Part shown: one piece after another, positions 1 to 14,300 of the stretch
Position numbering within the stretch: position 1 is the stretch's first letter
Layout of the letters: each line of letters starts with the position of its first letter
Assembly: GCA_030407085.1 (NCBI GenBank)
Contig: CM059584.1
Location: 139,180,001 to 139,244,000 of the forward strand
Direction of reading: 5' to 3'
DNA length: 64,000 bases
Origin: Trichopria drosophilae
Taxonomy: Eukaryota; Arthropoda; Insecta; Hymenoptera; Diapriidae
Made by a program: the position numbers and the translations under genes
The notes under the pieces: model-generated
The model's input: the letters and a program-made list of their open reading frames with translations, nothing else
Database searches by the model: none
Told to the model about the DNA's origin: nothing

Positions 1-757
1 AAGGAAGGATGCAACATAGCATTATTAAATTAGCATTAATTAAATAAATTATTCGGTAAATTGTTATTTGGAGCTTTTGGGGTAGTTGATCACGAATTTG
101 AATTCAATTTGCGAAGTCAGAATTAATTTGAGATTCGTCACCAGCGATTTTCAAAAACATTTGAATACCAATTTTTATACTTTTTTTAATTAATTTTTTA
201 AATTTCGTATGTGTGACAGCGATGATATAAATAAAAATCCATTTTTATCGACATTTTTATCCGCGATTCTGCATAATTTTTGTTGAAACACCTGGACCTT
301 ATCGTAAATTCATTTTGTACACTATATTTTTGACTTTTAGATATATTCCAATGCCATTGCCCTCAGTAAAATTCAATAAATTGCAAAAAAGCAAACAAAA
401 AATATGTGTTGAAAAACACTCATAATTTTTTAATTTTAAAACTTGCAAAAATTCCTCATGGACCATTGAATTAGCTATCTTTGGACAATAACATCTCAAA
501 TATCAGATTTCAGTAAAGTGTAATTTGAAAACTTTCAGAGTAAAATAAATAATTTAATTGAAGAAGAAATTTCATAAAATTACAGGTCTGTTTTTATTTT
601 TTTTATTCTGACAGTTAATTAGTAGTTTTAAATTCACTTCATTTTGTCGTATGTATCTTAAACCGATAATTATCAAACACTCATAATTTCATTTTTAGCA
701 TTGTTCATTCGGCGATACACAAATGTTATGTTATGCGAGTTTATATTCGTATCCGAA

Positions 758-768
758 CGCCACCTAGT
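758..768 (-). promoter_or_regulatory. CTCF-like site
   Basis: Minus strand ACTAGGTGGCG, matching the core of the CTCF motif (C-x-C-T-A-G-G-T-G-G-C-G class). Only the core matches. Confidence 0.3.
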
Positions 769-1079
769 ATCTCTGGAAAGAACTAAGATCTCAATCTTAT
801 GAATGACTTGCAAAAAAAAGGGGGTCCAAAATTATATCGATTTGCGCTTATTCTATTATATTATGCAAACTAATTCAATAATTATGTGAGGCGAAATATG
901 TCATCGATTTACAAGTTTCAGAGACGGTGTAAACTCAGTTATAGAGTTTTGTATAAGAAACCTTATTTTATCATCTATGAATATGATTGATGATATCCGC
1001 ATAGCTAGTGGAATAATACAAAAAAATGTTGTTATTAGAGTATTCGTGGTCTCCGGTCAGGAATTTGAGGTTAGATTTT

Positions 1080-1270
1080 TAAAATTCATGATGGCGGATT
1101 CAATATGATATACGAAATGTCATAAAATATTTCAAAATTGCGAGAAAATAGTGTATAGATTTTTTGTTACTTCGTTCATCATGGATTTAAGATGAGATTA
1201 TTGTAATTCAGGATGACGGATGCAGTATGTCAAACCAAATTTCATGAAATCACCCAAACTATTAAAGATA
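1080..1270. repeat. Two units of the ~120-bp AATGGCGG repeat family
   Basis: ATGGCGGATTCAATATGA at 1091 and ATGACGGATGCAGTATGT at 1213 are 122 bp apart and share flanking AATTCA and TTTCATGAAAT-like blocks. Confidence 0.55.
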
Positions 1271-1399
1271 TTAATTTCATCAACAATGTTCATAACATAT
1301 AAAATAAAGTTTATTTTTGCGACATATTGACGTTTTGAAGAGGGTAGGTTGATTCCGAGCGAAACAAAATAATATATTATGCAACAAGGGTGAAAATTT

Positions 1400-1600
1400 C
1401 GATCTTAGACGATTATGAATTCTGTCGCCCGAGCGAAGCGAGGATGCCAATAAGAATAGTCGGAGATCTATATTACATATATGATATAACATAACTGAAG
1501 ATCTTGCTTGCCCTAGTACGCGAAAACGTGCTTCGCGCATAGAATGTTAAAAAATAGATTCTGCGCACTTTTGTTTGAGCGCTAGCATGAATCCCGTAAC
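1400..1600. repeat. Relic of the GAGGGTGAAAATTTC / CGAGCGAAGCGAGG repeat family
   Basis: AAGGGTGAAAATTTCGA (about 1387) and TCGCCCGAGCGAAGCGAGG (about 1427) match the conserved middle of the 3.3 and 55.1 kb clusters. Downstream are GCGCATAGAATG and CTGCGCACTTTT half-palindromes. Confidence 0.45.
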
Positions 1601-2879
1601 GTTATTGCGAACAAAATTCACCACAAATGAAACACACCAAATCTTGATAACTTTTATCTTGGGCCCGACATATTGATTTTTGGGATAATGAAAATGTAAT
1701 TTCGGCTCATAAATAGTATAATAGGTATGTTTGGATTAATTTTTGTTTTTACTGCATAATACAAGTCGCAAACAACAATTAAGAATTTTCCGGACTTAAG
1801 GGGTTTAGTTCTTAGAAAAATGCCAGGAACAAGGTTAGTGATCTTTTTGATCGAATCATCTATAAATTGAAAAATAATTGAAATGAAGTTTTCCAAGATA
1901 TTCGCAGCAACGTGGCTTTCTCTTGACAATTTTACTTAAGCGGCACTTCGTTACTCGACTAAATAATCAACATTAGATAAGCTCAAATAGATCCATTATT
2001 GATATATCGATATTCTCGGTGCATCGTCAGAACCTGTTAGCTTCACAGTATGCATGTCTTTCAAACTTGAAATATGATCCAGATAGCAGGAGCGTAGTAG
2101 CACTATATCGAGTACAAATCTTGGCCGTGTCGATTCAATAACAAAATCCATTAGACTTCAGTTATGAACTGACATGGAAGATGGATCGCTTTGAATCATA
2201 CATGCAGCAAATAACCGCGCTCATCGCCGCGTGCATTCTCAAGATAGAAATATATTCCCAAACGGCGGATCGATGCATCGCCATCGCCGAATGTTCCGGG
2301 TAAATATCGGATAAATTTTACTTAACGCCTCGCGCTTATTGAATCAGCCACGCAAACGTAATGCTCCGGGAACTGGAATTTGATTAATGTTGTCCTCCGC
2401 GATGTAAGAATTGCCAAGTTATAAATGGGGAAATCAATCCAGTACGGTGAACTGGAATTTTGCCGTTGATTGATGCAATTGTCGACCGCACTGGCTTCCG
2501 GAGTTTTCGGGTCACTAATCGTATCTCGAACCAAAACGCGAAATTCCAAAACGGCCGGATACACCAAATACCCACCAACTTTTGAATATCGATGGAATTC
2601 GAATAGCAAACCGTCGCGTTATCCTAGCCACAATTGACCGGCGCTGTTGTTGGTCGCCAATCAATAAACACCGACCGTAAAAACCATCACCGCAGGTTAT
2701 TCAACTCTCCGAATTAGTGGGTTTAATCTTTAACGAGGAGACATTAAAATACGCTAGTACCCGACTGATTTGCTTCTTCTTTTATTCGATCTTGCATTAT
2801 TTAATGACATTGTGCGAAGTATATCATTTTTCCATTTAATTTTCTATTTTTATTAAATTAATAAATAAAGGTTTCTGTT

Positions 2880-3180
2880 TCCGCCATTCTGAATCATAAA
2901 ATCTAATTTTTTTTAAAGTATGACCGACATTTTGTACCCGGCAATTTAAACGTTGGAATCCTGCATTAAATAACTCCTGTAGATACGAATTTCAATGTCA
3001 ATTGAAAATTATCGAAATATATCCGCCATATTGAATCCGCCATTTTGTTTTTAAGAATTCTGATATCCGAATCGTACTTAGCAATTTTAAAAACCAGTCG
3101 ATACCAATTTATATGAAAATTTGATATTTTATAAATAATTGTCCGCCATACTGAATCCGCCATTTTGAAAATTGATTCCT
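2880..3180. repeat. Three units of the ~120-bp AATGGCGG repeat family
   Basis: TCCGCCAT-type motifs begin at 2880, 3022 and 3142. The last two are exactly 120 bp apart and carry the double form TCCGCCATATTGAATCCGCC. Between them are blocks resembling GATATCCGAATCGTA and AATTTATATGAAAATTT, as in the 46 kb units (inverse orientation). Confidence 0.65.
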
Positions 3181-3189
3181 ATTCATAAC

Positions 3190-3640
3190 AGAATTTCAAA
3201 CGAGAAACTTATTTGCTCCCGGATATAGATTTGTTTTGCTCCCTGGGGAGAGAATGTACTATTTTTCTCCCGCAATATAGGGAGCAAAATAGCCTTTTGC
3301 GCACTGAGTGTCAGAATAGTACCTTGTGCAACTAGGGAGCAAAATAAGTGTTTTTCAGCGAGGGTGAATTTGACGCCTGAGGGAAGTGAGGTCGGCAATT
3401 TCAATGAGTCTGAAAACACCTGTTCTCCCTTGTTACACATATTATTTTCTCATACGAGATGGTGCTATTTTGCTCCCGCGATATAGAGAGCAAAATAGTA
3501 TTTTGGGAATAGAGTGCTAGAAATTTATTTTGCTCCCGGCTAAATTCATTTTTCTCCGTAGGGAGAGAATGCGCTATTTTTGTCCCGCAATACAGGAAGC
3601 AAAATGTCATTTTGCGCACCGAGTGTGAGAAAAATATAAA
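3190..3640. repeat. Palindrome cluster, stem TTTTGCTCCC/GGGAGCAAAA, two main copies
   Basis: Copy 1 (about 3200-3330) and copy 2 (about 3520-3630) share TTTTGCTCCC, GGGAGAGAATG, CTATTTTT, TCCCGCAATA and TTTTGCGCAC in order. A further GGGAGCAAAAT/TTTTGCTCCC pair lies between them. Between the copies is GACGCCTGAGGGAAGTGAGG, which also marks related clusters at 1.4 and 55.1 kb. Predicted frames across this block are by-products of the repeat. Confidence 0.65.
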
Positions 3641-6600
3641 AGAATCGTGATGAGTAACTATAGTCATAAGTGTTCGAAATACTTCCTGGATTATACAAAA
3701 ATTAATATTTTACGAGGACAGTCTTGAAAATATAGCAGAACTTCATCGACATCGCTAAAAGTTTATATATCGGATTTGTCCCGCCAACATTTTGAATGTT
3801 TAAAATCTGATGGAGCCAGTACACAATTTTGATGAATCCGAACATTTTTTTTAATTTCACGAGGTGCTTTACTTTTTCAGAAATAATATACCAAAAGAAT
3901 TCGCAAATTTTCCAATTTTTCAGACTCTAGCGGCTTCTCTCTTAACTACCGATTTCTGGAGAAGGCTTTTTCATGGTGGTGTTGTACCGTGCGAATTAAT
4001 TTGCTTCTACACATTGTAGTACAGTTCGATATGAGGATACTGAAGGATGCATCGCACGGTGGCCTGTTAATTTGCGAGCTCCAAGCACAAGCATCTAACC
4101 CTGGGGTCGAAGTTTGGCGCACGTCAGGAACCGTCGCGTCAAGTTCTGTCCCTTCGGAATTTCTGCGATGTGTTGCACGGAGATGCGTACGATATTAGCA
4201 CCGAAGCGAAACAACAATTGCATAAATGAATTCCCTCTGAGATTTCCCGGCAGCTTTCCCTGAATGTTTAAAACTAACGCAATAAAAGCCACGTTTTTCA
4301 ACTGCACGCGACCCAATTAGGAAATACATAATTCCTTCATACTTGCGGAGGTAATTATTTTTTGTGTCATTCCTGACATATGTTGTCGCAATCCAACTTT
4401 TCTGGCGAGACTAACGGCGCAGGCCAACCCTGGATTTAATAATCATGACAAATATTTATTTTGCGGAATGAGACTAAGTCGAAAACGATAATTCATAACT
4501 CGATTAATATTCTTAGCCGAATGCGCTCTCAATTATGCAACTCGTCGTAACGGCATTAACCTTCCCAGTATTGAATTTCCTAGTTCCGACTTCGTCTGTC
4601 GAGTTCCCCACGGCCCTTGTGCTAGCTAAAAGTTCAGACGGTAAACCCGAGTTTTCGCAAAGGAAAACTTCTCTTGCCAAGCTTCGTTTCGGCCCGTCGC
4701 ATAATGGCAACCTCGCGAAGCATCTAAACTCGCCGCTAATTCCAACCGAGCTCTAATTTATGGCAAATCGCCTCGAGTTTTGCTAATAAAATAACAGATA
4801 GTCCTCCTCGTGGTGGACTGAAATATTAACACGTGTCTACGGCTAGCAGCGTTGCTAAATACCGACAATTTACGTTTTGACGAATTTCAATGCTTTCTCC
4901 GTATCGCTAAAAAATCTGCTGACCTTTTATATTTTAAACATTAGGTGACAAATATCTTGCGACAGTAATATTACGAAGTCGACTCTAGCCGATTGTGATT
5001 AAGCAGCCTAATGGTTTCGCCACCTAGCGGGAAGAGAAGTATCCGTAAAGAGACAGAAAATACAGCAACCAAAAATTCGCGATATTCTGAAATCAACTTT
5101 AGCACTAGGTGCAAGTGATCAAGGATATTCTCTATTGACTAGCTACAAAAGTAACTTATACGCATAACAATATACCTATTCGCTCTATAATTCATTACAA
5201 ATTGTATAGGAAGACTGCAAAATGTACGCGCATTACATTCAAATGCATTGCTGTTTCATTTCGAACGAAGAACTCATCTGACAGAGCGATATTAGTAAAT
5301 TCAATAAGATGCTCAACATGCATATTCGAATCGTTACGTCGTGATTGTTCCGATATTTCGTACCATTCTAGAACTTCCTTTCAATTCATTATTAAACGAA
5401 TCGTATTACATGCAATCCACACTCGTTATGACAATAGATCCAGCACATTCCCGGATGTAACAAATCTGTGCTCGTCAATCGTGGAGGAACAATAAACGCA
5501 GTGGTAAAGAAATTACAGAAAATTTTCTACCTGTGAAAGAAGATATCGATCGAACATTTAAAAAAAAATTCGATGGGCGTCCTTCCGTGCACGTCATACA
5601 AAACGAATTTCTAGTGGTATAAAAGCGTACCTAATTAACGATAAATTAGTAAAGGGCTAGCTACAGTTTCGTTGGAGTCCGGGATTTGCATCAACGTGTT
5701 TTCAAAGTTTCAAGAACGTACTTCGGCGACTGCATAATTATGCCAGTGTCACACACTGAGAGTTTCTCGAATTGCCCAAGTTTTAGATTATCGGCTCGTG
5801 TCGTGTCGTGGAAAATATCGATTCTGCAGAGGGGTTGCGCAGAAACTACCTGGACGTTAAGAAACATTCGAATCTTTGAATCCCTATAAGAACATTGTAA
5901 GCTATTTCGGTTTTAGAACTTAAGAAACTTGACATCCATTTTGATCTGGAAATCGTAAAAAGGCTTAACTTTTTCGTTGACTACAGGGTTGAAGAACGCA
6001 CATCAGCTAAGAAAATAATAGTGGCATAAATTTTGGCTACATCCGACCCTTCGTGACCACTGGAACCATGCCAAGACAACGGACACTGGCGACAAATTTT
6101 CCGAAACAAAGAAACCTCTAGCCAAATTAACATGGAGCACTTCACGGTGGCCGAGGTAGCTGTCTTTGTTACCATTTCCGGGCATAAAGAGTCGGGAATT
6201 TAATCTCGACGCTATTATCATGAACGATATCACCGTCCAAACGTCAACATTATTCCCACTTGAATACAGACACCATCGATCGACAGGCGGGGGAACTTCG
6301 TCTCGTGCTGTGATCCTAGAATTCACCGGAGAATTCTGATTAGTGATTTACGATCATCCGGAGGTTGAGGAACGATTCCCGGCATTGCTAAAGGGAGGCT
6401 GCCTTCCATCTGCTGATTTCTAACTTATACCGTATGCCGAGTGCGTCGTGCTCTTAGTCTCCTTGGGTCTGGCTCTCTCGTGCTTCGGTGAATCCTATCA
6501 GAAGTACTTAGAGCATACTGCTGCCATCCTCTTACTTTGGCATAATCCGTCCGTTCCATGAACACCGGCAACACCCGATCTACAAGTGAGATAAGCGTCT

Positions 6601-8280
6601 GAGTACCCCACATGCTTCAAACTTTCTGATTAACATGAGTAAAATCCAGTCTTATTTTTTTGTCTGATTCAATTTTGGTTTTGCCTTTTGACCGTTTATC
6701 ATCGCTTGCCTAGATGGAGTGCAACCATTCAACGTCCAAAAGTTTATCATTTCACATGGAGTAAGTCGCAAGTGCAGTTCAAGTGCCGAGTCGAAGATTT
6801 CTACGGTGGTTTACTTTAACTTTCATTCGTTGGAATGAAGCATTTCGCCATTTCCAGCGGTACAAGCATCGGGTGCAACTGCGAATTGCTAGACCGACGC
6901 TACTACCGTCGATTATTCTGTGCCGCTGCCTTGCAGTTTCGTTAAACTTCACCGTGGTTATGCAATTTCGCTGCCCTTACAGTTTCATTATGCGCATTAC
7001 GGCTTACCTTACAACCAACGCCGAGTGTCCGAACTACTTTCTAGGGTCTGTAATTCATCAACCGCATTCGACCCTCCGTTGGCCATCTCATGCAAAGTTT
7101 TGCAAATTTTTCCTCCTCCAAGTTGGGCACTGAGACAAATTACAATGCATTTCGCTCGGAGAAAGGGAAACTCTATAATGGGCTGTTTTTTCATGATCTT
7201 AGTTCTTAATTTATCTGTAGAGTTCGTTGATATGATAGTCAATGAAATAGTGTGACATGTTCTTAGAATTTTGGGCTACAACTTTGTCCTACAAAATGGA
7301 CTGGAGTGGACTGATCTTTTGCAATTGTGTCGAAAACTATTTTCAAGGCGTTACTTCATAATTCATTGGAATATGTAAAACATACCGAGATGATTAAACT
7401 GGATGGGTACCAAAACATGTTCAACGACATTAAAAATCCAGATTGTTCGATAATTACAACAATAAACTCTTGAATGAAACAGTGAGCAAATTGTAATAGT
7501 TTTAGCTCTACTTATTGCTTGTATGATCATCCATGAAATACTGAAAATACTAATTCAAATTGATGTCTAAATAAAGACATAATATATGGGGACAACGAAA
7601 TGTGATTGTAACTCCGGAATGAATCTATTCCGGTTCGAAACTGATTATAAAGAACTTCTTTGATCTAACTTCTTAGATGTATAAAAATGTCAAGAAAGGC
7701 TGAGCTAGTCACTGGTTAAGTTTTCAAATCATCTCAATGACAAAATAGTAGGCGATTGAATAGAATTACAGAGTTCAGATTGGTATTCAGCGATCTCAAA
7801 TCCCCTTAATTCTCACTTAAGATGGGTTGGAAGAAAAACTGGATGTTTTCAACTGAATTTCTGAAATTAATAATTACTATAGTAGCCACGGTTCTGGAAA
7901 GCAGTAACTTTACAGTACATCATATTGGCTTATTAAATAAAATGTGGTTTGATGGATAAATCGATGGATGATGATGGACATTTTCTATTACATCAAATGG
8001 AATTGACTAACCTTTCAGAAATACTTGACAAAAACTTTTACTGATAGTAATTACGTGTTTCATTAAAGGGATTGGAAAAGTGAGCACATCTCAGTGAAAG
8101 TTTATTTTTGGACTCCTCATTATTTTATCGAAGAGAACATCAGCATAAATGAAACATTTGCTGCAGATGTCGTAGTAATTTAGACGTACAAAACTGCACA
8201 AAGGCAAAAAACAGAATACGTAATACAAGAAAATGCGGCGTCGTTTAAAATTAAACTAGTCCAGAGTAGTCCAAGATACG
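3641..8280. other. No gene seen
   Basis: Mixed AT-rich and moderately GC-rich segments (4030-4800, 5200-5900, 6000-7250). Frames up to 116 codons occur in overlapping sets on both strands, as expected by chance in GC-richer DNA. None has a signal peptide, domain or low-complexity bias typical of real proteins. Confidence 0.45.
5018..5034 (-). promoter_or_regulatory. CTCF-like site
   Basis: Minus strand CTTCCCGCTAGGTGGCG, a strong match to the CCGCTAGGTGGCG form of the insulator-protein motif. It lies in non-repetitive DNA. Confidence 0.4.
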
Positions 8281-10949
8281 ACCAGACAGGTTTCGACTAA
8301 GCTTTCGCCGTAAGCTAGTGTTGCGTTCGTTGGTTCCGTCTAGTCTCATTACGACAACGTTCGTGCCCGGTCTTGCACGTCCGACCCGCAACCATGACCC
8401 AGGCATCTGTCCACGTCGCAAGGTTAATGGTGCCGCGCGTTACTTAGCTTTTAACTACGATTTATGAAAATTATGAGCGCCACACGCCGGAACCACGCAA
8501 TTCGTACGGATGAACTAACCTGCGCGACATAACAAAAGCGTTTTACTAAAATTGTAGTCGTTCAAAAAAAGGAAGTTCGTCAAGACAATGCATGTCTGAA
8601 AAAAAGGTGTCCACACGCGGTACCATTAGAATTACTTGACTTAAGCGAAGAAAGAAGTCCACCTAGTCGTTTAGCGATGTCGAAGGACTTCATTTTCCTT
8701 TGTGGAGCGTGGTACGGAGAAATGAAACCAAAGGACAATAAATCACGCCACTTGTCCGAATATATACCTATTCTCGATCTGTTTCGAAATAGCTGCCATT
8801 TAGCGTTCCTCTACCAGCCAATCCCGTTCTCGCTTTTCCTCTCCTACATGGTGCACTGGCTACGACCCCACCCTTTCCTGAATTATGCCTTTTTATCTTA
8901 TTTCCAACCGAACTGCTCGTCTTCTCTGGTCGGACTCTACTCGTACCTTGAACTTCTCTTTCCACCACTCCCTTTCTATCCCTTCTCGTACCAAGCAACG
9001 GTTGTGCTTGACGCTTGAAAGATATATTTTTAACTTTTCCCGACCCACCAACCGCCTGCAATTTCAATTCATCTCGAAGGCGTCCTATTGGAAACGCTCG
9101 CGCGTAATCTTATTTTTATGACGTACGCGAACGATCGTGCTCCTCGAAAATTACGATACCCCTTCAACCCATGGTTATAGAAACCATATTTCATACACGC
9201 TCGTACGACTGTATCGATTTTGCGTAACTCGCGGACCCTTCGATGAGTTCAATTAATTTTCGCGAAAGCTTCATTACTAGGATTCGCGCAAGAACTTGCA
9301 AACCGAGCTTTTTGCGACGTAAATATATTCGTCTTCGGGACAGGCTACTTTTCGACAAAAACCCTGGATTGCGTCACGAATGTAAATCGGAAACGGGTTC
9401 TCGAATGATAAATCTCTGTGGCGACCAGAGAATCCACAGCTGGAGGCGGGATCCTCGTTCGACGACGTTTGAAGGGAAATCTTTCTATATCCCGGCTTGT
9501 GTTCCGCTCGAGTTTCGAAATTCCAAAATGTCTCTTCCGTCGATTGAAGAATCTCGGAAATATGTGGAACACGTGTTATTTATTTCTGCAAACAACTACA
9601 TTTTATGCAGCATCCGGATGATCGAGTTGTAACATATTCTGGAACTGATCGTATTGATATGATCAAGTTTTGCTAAATTAATCATTCGAAAGCGATGAGG
9701 TCTCTTTAGGGTGGGTACGCTACATAATTCCATTAAGTTGCGGGTACGAACTGAGTGTGTAACTATCTCTCGACGGGAATTATCGGCTAACCCGTAGAAC
9801 GATCTCGATGTCCGTTCTTCGTCGGTCGGTGGGTCACCAATGCAATGTGTGCACGACCTCCACGAAAATTTCCGGTCCATTAGACGTGTGCGGTAGACGA
9901 TATTCCCCCGCGACCAAAACTTAATTAATTATGTGCCGCCAAGTTTTCCGCACTTTGAATTCTTTTGCTTCGATGCCCCTTTCTTTTCGGCAAGCCGGAA
10001 TTAGTTTAATTAAATTGCGGTGGTGCAGATCGATAAATTATTTAGGGGAAGGAACGAAGAGATAATACTCAATAAAACTCAATTTTATCAACTTTGTAGG
10101 GAAATTGAAGTCGATATTATCATATTTATTTCTCGTGATAATGATTGTCGTAGCCATCATTCAACTTCATGATCTGACATCGGTCGTTATTTCATTTTCT
10201 TTCCAAACCTTCATTGAAAAAAAGGTGTGGTTGTTATTAACTCAACCACACTGTCCGGTTGTAGTATTTTGATGGAGTTTGGCTTATGGAATACACGGTC
10301 TGCATGAACTCATCAAGATGAATGATGAACTGTACATAGTTGGGCGCCAAACGTTTTTACAAACGATGTTCAAAATGACACCTTTATTCAGCCCGTTCTT
10401 TTAACAACTAACGTCATTTGTTTGCATACCTAAACTGGTCTTATTGCACATTTTATCCAAATTTGTATAAACTTCATGTTAAAAATGCCCCCAGCAAGAA
10501 CAATGACGGATTGAACGTTATTTGGAGAACTTTCAAGTAATCTTCTAATTAAAATAAGCTTGAGTTCCACACTCAAATTCCAGTACCATAATGAAAAGGA
10601 CTGAATACCAAAAATAGCTGGTTCGAGAAAATTCGTTACGTGAGCCGTTGTCAGTTGCGCTCGTTATTTCTTGTTAATCACCAATTACTCGTCAGTTTTT
10701 ATTGAATGTCACGTGTAATAAGTGTGGAAATACCCCGACAGTATTGAAGTGCGTTTTGAAAAATTCTCATGGACGGGTACTGTCGTTCGAGTGCAAATGG
10801 AGGTTTGGAATCGATAAAAAAAGCTCACCTCTGTCTTTCTCATTCGAAAGCTCGCTCCATCGAATGTGTCGTCGGGTATAGGTGTTAAAGGGGGATGAAG
10901 TGCGATATATTTGGTACACGGACAATCGCTCAGGTGCGTTCAAAAGTGA
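8281..10949. other. No gene seen; CpG-rich patch at 8280-9900
   Basis: The patch carries frames of 99-129 codons on both strands (longest 9243-9632 plus) that read as Arg/Ser/Phe-rich random peptide. It could be intronic or regulatory DNA of a neighbouring gene. Confidence 0.4.
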
Positions 10950-11340
10950 ACAAACCAATTTCCAGGCACGCTGCACCCGGCGCTAGAGGCGCGCAGGTGC
11001 GGCGCGCCGCAACAGCGGCTGGCATTAATCACCTCGATAAATAATAATAACTGCGGGCCTCGCAGTTAGTTCGTTATTAATACGCAATTTATATTAAACG
11101 GACCAGACGTCCCACCGTACGCGAGCTTGCGCGACGTAAACGAGGCGAGCTTGAAATTTCATCATAAACACCCAACTCCGACACGTGAGACCCCGATGAG
11201 ATTCTTCCGCGCGTTTCGGGCGTAATGGGAAAGCTCGCGCTTCGACGTATGAATATTCATTGCGTCGAGCTTTCTGCGTCTCGCCTCGATCATTGTTCCT
11301 CACGCATTAAACATGAATAACTGTCGCCGACTGGCTGGAA
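10950..11340. other. CpG-rich noncoding block, candidate regulatory element
   Basis: It contains a 12-bp GCGGCGCGCCGC palindrome with a CAGGTG E-box just before it (about 10995-11010), ATTAAT/TAATAATAA homeodomain-type motifs, and CpG density far above the surroundings. Frames on either strand lack protein-like composition. Confidence 0.35.
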
Positions 11341-14300
11341 ATCGAGTTAAGAATTGGGAGTAACCGAGTTGGAGCAATTGTTACAAAGATGTCATAGATA
11401 CCATTGAAACATTACTGATCTAGTTATTGGATATGTGCGGAATGGAAATCTTTGCAAGCTCCAGATTTACTTGACATGCCTCGGACCTTTCGATCCAGGC
11501 ACTTTCCTATAGGTTGCTTTTCTGACATTTCCAATCCAAATGTGCTTCCTCAACCCTTTGGTCACGTTGGTACATGGCAGAGGCGTGGCAAGAACCTCAA
11601 GGTCCTTTAATGGAGGGGATCATGACGTCCGCCTTAGATCCAAGGAAACTAGATTCTGGTTTAATGCAAACGGACAAGGCGAAAAGATGCAAAATTCGTA
11701 GTGTAATCTTTCAAAAAATTCCATTTCACTGCAATTAACAATAAATTAGGATTTTGATTCTTTGATTACAAATTAGATAAAAAATATTATCTTTTGTCAA
11801 CGATTTTTAAATATACGAATTTTTCCGTTTGTGAGATTTGTAGTGAATTTAATGATGTAATATATTGTACCAGGTAAACATTGAGTCTCTGTGATTACCC
11901 CGAGGACATAAATGTCACACGGGATCAAACACGATTTATAGACCAAGAAGAGATGCGTCAAACCGATTACCCTCATTTTCATCCAACTTTGACAATGTCG
12001 TCCTTGAGTTTCTGAAGAAAATGCATTTAACCTTTTTTATAGTGAATTTTGAACGCTCCCTTTTTTGTTGGAAATATTTTTGTGTGTTTTGACCTTGACA
12101 ATGACCTTGTCTTTGACTTTCATTATGATAACCACTTAATAAGTCCATAAGATACTGCTTCAAAGCTTTAAAGATACTGAATATGTGGGTCTTTCTGAAA
12201 TTAAGTGATTTTGGCTGATTTTTTGTAAGATAATCGCCAAGATATAGTAAAGTCACGAATGTTTTCATGAAATTCGTTCTCCAGAAGAGCGTACATATTT
12301 TAATTTATTTAATTTACACATAAGAAATGTTGACTATGATATTTCCTTATTTTTTAAAATTTCCTTACAAGATGCAACTAAGATACCAGTTTTGAAACCA
12401 CTTGGAATTATGACAATCAGTGTGGAAACCATTCAGGACGACGTGGATGTAACAGGGATGAGAAAAGAGAGGACGGACAACATTGTTGGCAATAATTTTG
12501 TCGCTACCTAGACAATGACGACTGGAAGTTAAGAGAAGGACTAAGCAAGGGTAGATAAGCTTTTAATTTTCGCCAGACAGCCGCTGCGCTACCGTTGCCG
12601 CACTTGACAATGCCTCGAAATTAAAGGACACGCTTCTACCGGCTGCTCGCTCTTCGTGCTCCGTCGTTTTACAAACCCGAATTAAACCCAACAATTCCTC
12701 GGATGCTAATTTACACGCGTAGGTTTATTTTCCATTAAGTTTAGAGTTTGACTAATAATTTAATAAATAAACTTCTTAGATGCAGTCGTAATATGTTGAG
12801 AGTCATAGAAATAACGGTATTATTGAGTAAGCAACGAGTGTTTTGGTGTTTGTATTTGCGAAATAATATCGAAAAATAATAAGAAAACAAACTACTAAGA
12901 TATATGTTTTATGATGCAACGACATTTTTATTAATTTTAAATGAATTTGAAACTTTACATGGTAATGTAAATATTACATAAAATGTAGAAAAATTGAAGT
13001 GATTTGATTAGTCATAGAAAAACTGAAAAATTGTATAATTATTGAAATTATTTTTAGTATAAATATATAAAATTCGACTTATGGTCTGCCCTTTTTTAAA
13101 ATAATCTACATGATTACGTTAATTTATAAACTTCACTTGGCATTTACAGTCATATAAGTAAGTTTGTCCTTTCAAATAATTCTGTTTCTTTTTACAGTAG
13201 AGTCCCGGTATATTTGCGTCACGCTTTATTAAGGTCCCAACATATTTGCCAGGTTCTGTCTTGTTATATTTACCCGTCATCATTCTATAAGAAATAAAAA
13301 TAAGTTTTTTTTTACGTATTTTACAACAATTGTATGCAGTTTATATAAGTTATGTCATAAGTTAGATTTAAACTTGCGGGATTAAGAAACAATATTCAAT
13401 ATTTTCATCGCAAATATCGAGAAAGTCCAAAATTGTCGATCTTGATTATTTTTGGATTTTAGTGCAGTTTGAATAAAAATGTATAACATAGGAAGCTCCT
13501 GTCCAAAATTTTGATAATACTTAGTGTCTCAAATATTACACCATTTTTTATATAGTTAATAGAAATAATTAGAAGTGGATTGAAGTCTAACTTATTAGAT
13601 AATCAGACCATGACTACGAACTATTTTATATCCATAAATCACTGAAAAAATTATTAAGTGCACTCGAACAACATTTCTTCTATGTAATACCAGGTGAGGA
13701 ATCCCATCAAAATACACAACGGAGAGTCGAAATTACTTTTGCGATAAACGGGATCATAAAATCCGCTTTTTATGCTTAGTTTTAAGCCTCCCAACTTTTT
13801 ACATTTTCCGCCCCTACTCATTAACGCATCCTCGGTCGCTAGTATAGAAAAATATTGTATACAACGCTAGCGTAAAGTTTTATATGTCTTCGCGTGATTG
13901 CGTCGCACTAAAAAACTCTACTTTACGTCACCGCTGGACAATATAGTAGATTTTGATATACGGAATTAAGATCTCGCAAATTATAAGTGTATTTCACGTT
14001 GTACTTAATTTTTGTAAATAATTTGAACATTTATGTAAATTCCGTCTTGGTTTAGATTCCAAATCATAACGAGTTTCCTTCTGAAATTTGTTTCATTCTG
14101 CCATTTTAATGGAATGTTTTCGGTTTTTGCTGACGAAAATTTGATGTTATGATATAGTTTAAAGCCGGCGTAATTCAAAATAATTTCCTGTTTAGAACAT
14201 TCGTCAGAGATATTTAAAACCGGTCAGCATAATATCCAAAGGAAAATCCCGGCGCGCGTCATATGTCGCGTGTTCGGTATCCACATTTTTTTCAAAAATA

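Larger units (their letters stand above)
1..2879. other. No gene seen; AT-rich DNA with repeat relics
   Basis: Apart from the CTCF-like site, the AATGGCGG units and the palindrome relic, this holds AT-rich sequence and a mildly GC-richer part (2040-2700) without splice-bounded or protein-like frames. Confidence 0.5.

Noticed and set aside
3183..3667. Overlapping 85- and 88-codon minus-strand frames
   Set aside because: Both are translations of the TTTTGCTCCC palindrome repeat and share the repeat's period.
7630..7640. GGTTCGA motifs (also 10620, 39531) as tRNA B boxes
   Set aside because: No matching A box, acceptor stem or cloverleaf around any of them.
9243..9632. 129-codon plus-strand frame
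   Set aside because: Arg/Ser/Phe-rich without motif; competing frames on both strands in a CpG-rich patch.
13198..13260. CAGTAGAGTCCCGG start, like a pogo-type terminal repeat
   Set aside because: No inverse end identified downstream, so it cannot be bounded as an element.
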